NCBI GenBank assembly: GCA_030077755.1 | Contig: JAQJZZ010000020.1 | Coordinates: forward strand, 620,001 to 684,000 | Direction of reading: 5' to 3' | From: Filosporella fistucella | Taxonomy: Eukaryota; Ascomycota; Leotiomycetes; Helotiales | Length of the DNA stretch: 64,000 nucleotides | Shown: one piece after another, positions 58,593-64,000 of the stretch | Layout of the letters: each line of letters begins with the position of its first letter | Numbering within the stretch: position 1 is the stretch's first letter | The notes under the pieces: generated by a model | What the model was told of the DNA's origin: nothing | The model's database searches: none | Seen by the model: the letters and a program-made list of their open reading frames with translations, nothing else | Program-made: the position numbers and the translations under genes

Positions 58593-61500
58593 TCACAAGC
58601 TTCCTCTTCCAAAAACCTCTTCTGTAAGTCTCAGCACACTCTCCCTTTCATGCCTCTCCATTCGCTCGAGTTCATGGAAGTGATCATCAGTACTCTTCCT
58701 CAAGACCATCGATGCGAGACTAGGATTTCGCCTATTTCCATAATGGTAGCCATTCCAATCCCTACCGCTCCATGTGCTGTACTTATCTTTCTTGGATCTT
58801 CTTGTTGGTGTTGCCATAAGGCTCGTGGATCGGGAGAGGGGATGACTAACGCAGTCGTCGTAGAATCTTGGATCTGCGATGCTGAATCTTCTTGCATCAT
58901 CTAGACTTCCATCCATCATTCCGGCAATTAGTTTTTTTCTTCTCCTCTCTTCTGCTGACATTTCTTCTGAATGAACCTCCTTGTCTCTATCCGCCCCTGT
59001 CATCAAAGTAAAAGGTAGTATTTCCAGTTCTGGATATTCCAACTCGTTAGCAATACTCAAACTTCCCCTTCTACCACTGGTTTGCGCAGATTGTCTCTCT
59101 GATGTATCAAACTTGTAGGCTTTATGAGCGACCTTCTCCTTAACCTTTTTGCGGAATCCCCTACCAGCGGCAGGATCATCGATCGATGAGTGATGGCCTT
59201 CCTCATCATGCTCGAGGCACCATATATCCTCGCCCTGTTTGTCCCTACCCAAAATTGCAAAATCCTTGATATCTACACGGTCAACGGCTCCTGCACTGAC
59301 GGCACGAAGTTTGCGATCGTGACTTAGATACCTAGACCATGTTGCAGGATATCGTCGATCGGGCCCAGGCGGCTTCGACTTTTTGACAATATTTCTGCTT
59401 CTTGCTTTTGCTCTTGCCGCTGTTGCAGTCATTTCCTCCTCCCAAGAATCCATAACCAATTCTTTCACAGCGACCCTCTCTTCAAATTTCTCTTTGTACT
59501 CTTCTGCAGCACTCTTCTGCTCCTTGGCACTGCTTTTCTTCTTTCCCAAGCCAAAGAGAGTTTCAAAGGCACCTTTGGGACGGTTGAGTTCTTCGCTCAC
59601 ATCACTATTTTCCCTACCAACAGAGCTACCTTTCTTTGGAATTTGCAGGTGGCCAGCGACATCATTTGTCCTCTCATCTGATTCATGTTTCAATGCCTTA
59701 CCCCAAGCGTTGGCAGCATCATCGTCTTCAAATAAACCTAACCCTAGAGGGGAAGCAGTGAGTGGACTAGGACTAAATGGGGATGCAGGATGCGCTGAGC
59801 CAGGCGTCTTCAATCCTTTGGGGTCAAAGTCGGGTACTGGAACACTTAGAAGGTCCTCCATATTCGTCGTACCATCGTAACTTCTTGTTGCAATTCTAAC
59901 AATTCTCGCGAAAGCAGATGCTTTGCGAGACTGTGGCGGAGGTTTGTTTGTAGGTGTCTCCTCTACTTCGGAACCAAATTCCTCTCGGAATTTACTTGAT
60001 ACTGGTGTACTGTTCACACGTCTTGCTTCAGATGAGGCGAATCTGGCCTGGACTACACGAAGTTCAGCTTCCCTCTCATGGAATGATGAAGTCTCGGATG
60101 CAAGAAGGGAGCTGTCATCTATAGTCGGACGACGAGGATACCTTGTAAGAGAAATGCTGACGCTAGATGAAGAATTGTTATCTGTTGGTAATCTAGCAAG
60201 CACGCCTTGTGAAACTTCCTGGTCTATGAAGCCGTCAGTAGGAGAAATAAACATGAATCGAGCTTGGTTACCTCTGGGTTGTGTAATTTCACTATTGCTC
60301 CTCGATCCGGGAAAGAAAGATCTTAGATTGAACCTGGAGGTTGATCGTGAAGGCTCAAGGCTGTCACTTCCAGAAGGATAAACTGAAGATGATTCTCCTA
60401 CTATGTTACCCCATGTTGGAGGGATTCTCTCGCTCAAAGCTGCTGAATTCGAGGAACTTTGCATATATCGAGCTCGCTCACGGTTGATCTCTGAGAGACC
60501 ACCAATACTAGAGATTCCACGCTGATGAGATCCCCAGCTGGAAGGTTGTGGCGATGTCGACGAACTTTGTAGGCCCTTGCATGATAAGATGTTTGAAATT
60601 CCCATCTCGTGAAGATGGATTTCTGTCAAACCATTCTCACCATCGCCACCGCCATCAACACCTCCAAAGTCTTGACTTTGAACCGTATTTTGGGAGCCCC
60701 GGCCGATTGTGTCTAGACTCTTGTTATCATCAGACAATCGAGTGAAATTCTGAGAAGGTCGGAGCCCTGGTCCACGATATGATTTGTTGCTCAGTGGACT
60801 GACCGCACCCGAGAAAAGTGGAATCAAGCCACCGGTGGCAGGATATCCTTGGCTGAGCTTTCTCAGATGTTGACCGCGATTATCTGCAGAGAATGACAAT
60901 CTCCATGAGGACTTATACTGTTCTGAAATACTCGGCACACGCTGTGGCAGTATTACTGGAGCTGGTGGCATTGGTGATACCAAGCTGGATTTTCTGGAAT
61001 GAACATAGATTTGTGGTTCTGTGGGCATCATCTCCCATTCAGATACTATTGGGGAGCTGTGTCGACGTGAGAGTGTTGGTGTATTACTGAAGGTAGATAT
61101 GACTGATTCTGGAGGATCTGACATTCGACGTGCGATTGGTGATCGAGGGTCAATTACCATAAGAGCACGACCAACTTCAGCTATAGGATCATTTGGCCTA
61201 TTATGTTAGCAAATGAAGGTTTGGCAGAACAGACACTTACGGATCGAATGGAGATAAGTGAGGGAATGACAATGCAGGATACAGGAGAGCAGGTGTCTTC
61301 AATCGCGGTGGTGGAAGGAAGCCTTTTGTGTCTAATGGTAATTCTAGCCTTGGCGGAGCGTGTCGAAAAGGGATCATCAGATTGATTGATGGCAAAGATT
61401 TTGCGTCGTCGTCATATATATCTTCATTGCTTAGCTCTTCCTGTATCCTCCTTTGTCGGATTCTTCTCAATTCTGCTCTACGTTCGATCTCTTCTTCACT

Positions 61501-61905
61501 TGTACCGACACTGGATCTGGAGTGACGTTTCGAAAGTGCTCCGCTGGAAATGTGCTGTCTCAACTTCTCAGTGATGAGTTTGAGTGTGCTAGAACTCTTC
61601 TTGATTCTGATCTCCGTATCATCGCTATCCATGTCCGATAAATCTGCCTCGAGAAGTGTCTGGGCTTTGGCTTTAGTCTCCGCCGTATGCTTTCGAATGT
61701 CCTCGTCTGTGTCTGCGACATCGTCAAAGATGGTATGTAGCTCGGTCTCATTGACAGTAGTCCACGTAGGTATATGATCCTTCGATACTCTATGAGGAGC
61801 AAGTCCTGGAGGAGCTGCGGGTCTTGGTGGCAAAGCATCTGGTGAAGGAGGACTGCGACGAATACAGCAGTTTGAAGAACCATTGATGGAGCAAAGTGGA
61901 GCCAT
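58593..61905 (-). CDS. Large disordered fungal protein of unknown function (2 exons)
   Basis: Minus-strand exons 61905..61241 and 61197..58593 give 1089 residues. The 43-nt intron has a GTAAGT donor, TGCTAAC branch and ATAG acceptor. Most of the chain is Ser/Pro/Arg-rich and probably disordered, with many potential phosphorylation sites. Better-conserved looking parts are a helical N-terminal segment (TWTTVNETELHTIFDDVADT; TLKLITEKLRQHI), SNEDIYDDDAKSLPSINLMI, and a C-terminal region (PATWSRYLSHDRKLRAVSAG, VKDFAILG-like IKDFAILGRDKQGEDIW, then ELEILPFTLMTGADRDK and EEMSAEERRRKKLIAGMMDG). I recognise it only as a type of uncharacterised filamentous-fungal protein. A nuclear or polarity-related role would be guesswork. 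Confidence 0.82.
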
Positions 61906-64000
61906 AGTGATGGCATGCGATGACTAAAACTTGAGGCACGTAAATGTCACATTGCAAGTTATTTCACAACACAGGACTGAGGTGGCAGGTGCAGTAATAC
62001 ATTATTGTTGACCTGAAGCGTATCTACGGAAGGAGCCACATCTGACAGATTTGGAAAGCACGTTGGGACTGTAGAATAGGGCCAGTAGAACGCAAGAAAC
62101 ATTCATATTCAATATCAAATAACATCAATTGAGAAGTTAAGAAAGACTTCTCTTGAAATCCATGCCTCGAGTGCAGGCATTCTCAACGCCTACTGTGTGT
62201 GAAAACAATGAATCGAAGAAGATACTAAGCTGATTAAACTGAAATGAGAAAATATCTGATGGACTCCACAAGCGTGAAGACCTTCTTTTCTATTATCTCA
62301 ATTTCTCCAAAGTAGCCCTCGATGCGAATACTGGCATATTGGACAGCATGGAGAGATTGCAAGATAACGGTACTTGGTACTTCAGTACTTCGATACTTGT
62401 ACCTCAACAAGGACGCCATTTCAGAGCATCAAAAACTGACAGGCGACAAACAAATGGCAATGAATGAAAATGGCCAGTAAGGAACAACTCTTCATACCGC
62501 CTCTTCAATTCGTCCCTCACCGACCATTTTCAATCCAACTCCCAACACCATCGCATTTCAACCAAAGCCAGCTCGATGCCTCCCTTTCTCTTTCTCACCG
62601 CCATCGGTGTACTCGACGCGCAGACCACTACACAACACACCTCACACTCCTCATCAAAGCTCAAACAAATCACCTTTCAAACTCGCCTCCCAATATCTCA
62701 CCAAAAAATTCCTGTTCTGAAAAGAGATTACGAGCCTCAGCTGAGAAGCCTAATCAAGAAGGTGAAAACACCACCTGCTTACTGGTTCCAGCCAAGCGCT
62801 GGCCCCGAACCGAGGACAACACTGAATTGCCAATTGCAGAGTGGGAAATCGCCCCTGACCTTTACTTCTTACCGCGTTCATGGAAGTTGAAGATTCAAAT
62901 AACCAAGGCATGAGAAATACGAATGGAGATTATGGGGTGGGAATCGCATGTTGTACTTGGCGCCAGCTTAAGCTTATTCCCATTCCTTGAAAGAGAAGGT
63001 GTTCAACGCTCACTCCGAACCGACAAACACTTGCCCCTGAATATCGAATTTCTCTACACGCATCGAAACAAGAGACTGGACGAGAAGCTCCTTGGCTTCC
63101 AGCTTAAGCTTCACGAAACGGCTTGTCAGAGAGTGAAAAGAGAAGGTGATGAATATCTTTCCCGAGCCGAGACGGGTGAGGTTGTTCGCCCCTGAGCCGC
63201 CGGTCAGAGAGTCGGATTGCCATGCTGACGTTCCTCAAACAAACTAACAAATATTCCTTGGCTAGGGTAACTCCAGCTTTTGAATTTTTTATCATGATGC
63301 GAAGTTTGTTCACCAGCTGACGATTTCTATGTACCAAGTGGATACTTTTTCTGTATTGCCATCATTTCCACAAGACGGCGACAAAAAAACCGCTTTCCAT
63401 CGGCACGCCCACCTAGAAATATCGAGTAACAGAAATGCAAATTCTTCATCTTAGCCAAAATACGCTCGGCCTTTCTTCGCATCACCTTCTTCTTCCCACA
63501 GTCTGATGCCAAACTCAGAATTCCATATTGACGCCAGCAACGTAAAAATTTTCCGCTCGCTTTGAGCCTCAAGCCTTGTATTCATTCCCTACCGGTAGCT
63601 GTTCCTGTACCCGCTGGCTAAACAGGCTATGATGCCATCAAGGTCCTCTCAATCAGTCATTCTTGTCCCGAATACTCGTACGTGACTATATCAAATCCTG
63701 CATACAAATGCAAGCACCTCAAAAGCGGCTATTCGTGTGTCATAACCACGCCCTTCTCCCGTTCACCTGTTCCTCTCCTCCCAATGTAGCACGTGTATCG
63801 CCAAATTCCACTGCTCGTACAGGTACGTCCGTACCGTAGCGAAGCGCTCAACCGCACGCCTCATGACAAGGCACTCGGAACTTTTCCCGTGAACAAGGGT
63901 CTAAATTGTCTTTCCCAAGCAAAACCGTTTTCTTCTATTGCTTTTTCGCTGCCTACTAAAGTCTCTAAACCTGTCTCTCGTATAGCCCTGAATTCCTAAT
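61906..64000. other. Terminal intergenic region
   Basis: No convincing gene in the last 2.1 kb. A 149-codon frame at 62464-62913 (+) starts MKMASKEQLFIPPLQF, but it overlaps an equally open frame, has no family features and shows no splice signals. The phrase CCAGCTTAAGCTT occurs at 62963 and 63099. The first ~300 bp is the promoter of the 1089-aa protein gene. Confidence 0.4.

Noticed and set aside
62464..62913. 149-codon open frame, possible small gene
   Set aside because: Two overlapping plus-strand frames are equally open and neither shows splice signals or a domain.

Overview
The window reads as nuclear DNA of a filamentous ascomycete (Pezizomycotina). Genes are single transcription units with short introns (43-142 nt) that carry GTAAGT-type donors and CTAAC-type branch sites. 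There are fungal-type 5' leaders, one intron-bearing tRNA, and many genes of unknown function that look fungal-specific. The protein sequences and moderate A+T content suggest a Helotiales/Sclerotiniaceae-like leotiomycete. That placement is inference from memory of such proteins, not a search.

Layout from left to right. 1-5.1 kb is gene-free. 5.5-7.2 kb (+) encodes a 544-aa Ser/Pro-rich fungal protein with a long, probably spliced, leader. 7.2-13.5 kb is a gene-poor block holding an intron-containing tRNA-Lys(UUU) (-) at 11.55 kb and a diverged ~157-bp tandem repeat at 10.2-10.5 kb. 13.5-16.4 kb (+) is a decayed coiled-coil gene with an internal ~0.92-kb duplication. 17.6-25.5 kb is a compact conserved block: the histone chaperone RTT106 (-), the endosomal syntaxin PEP12 (-), the nuclear-pore membrane protein NDC1 (+) and the acetyl-CoA hydrolase/CoA-transferase ACH1 (+). 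25.5-30.9 kb is a gene desert. 30.9-33.7 kb (+) is an MHYT-domain membrane sensor. 35.4-37.7 kb (-) is an acidic protein of unknown function, divergent from the cytosolic Fe-S assembly WD40 protein CIA1 (+, 38.3-39.7 kb).

39.7-44.3 kb is gene-free and contains the most unusual object in the window: a diverged tandem array at 40.49-41.38 kb built on a ~80-bp monomer arranged as ~160-bp dimers, each monomer carrying a conserved 16-bp box close to GCGATRTGCGTCAAAA. 44.3-45.5 kb (+) is a secreted Ser/Thr-rich cell-wall-type protein. 47.1-50.1 kb (+) is an IQ/Tcp11 (SOK1-like) protein. 50.9-51.9 kb (-) is a POF1-like nicotinamide-nucleotide adenylyltransferase. It shares a 276-bp divergent promoter with a steroid 5-alpha-reductase-like enzyme (+, 52.2-53.2 kb). 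53.5-55.2 kb (-) is an aquaporin with a long N-terminal extension. 55.2-58.6 kb is gene-free. 58.6-61.9 kb (-) is a 1089-aa disordered fungal protein. The last 2 kb has no convincing gene.

The genes are mostly unrelated housekeeping functions (chromatin, trafficking, nuclear pore, acetate metabolism, Fe-S assembly, NAD metabolism, lipid reduction, water transport). I see no biosynthetic cluster, intact transposon, CRISPR or prokaryotic operon. All intron boundaries were set by eye from splice signals and reading-frame continuity.
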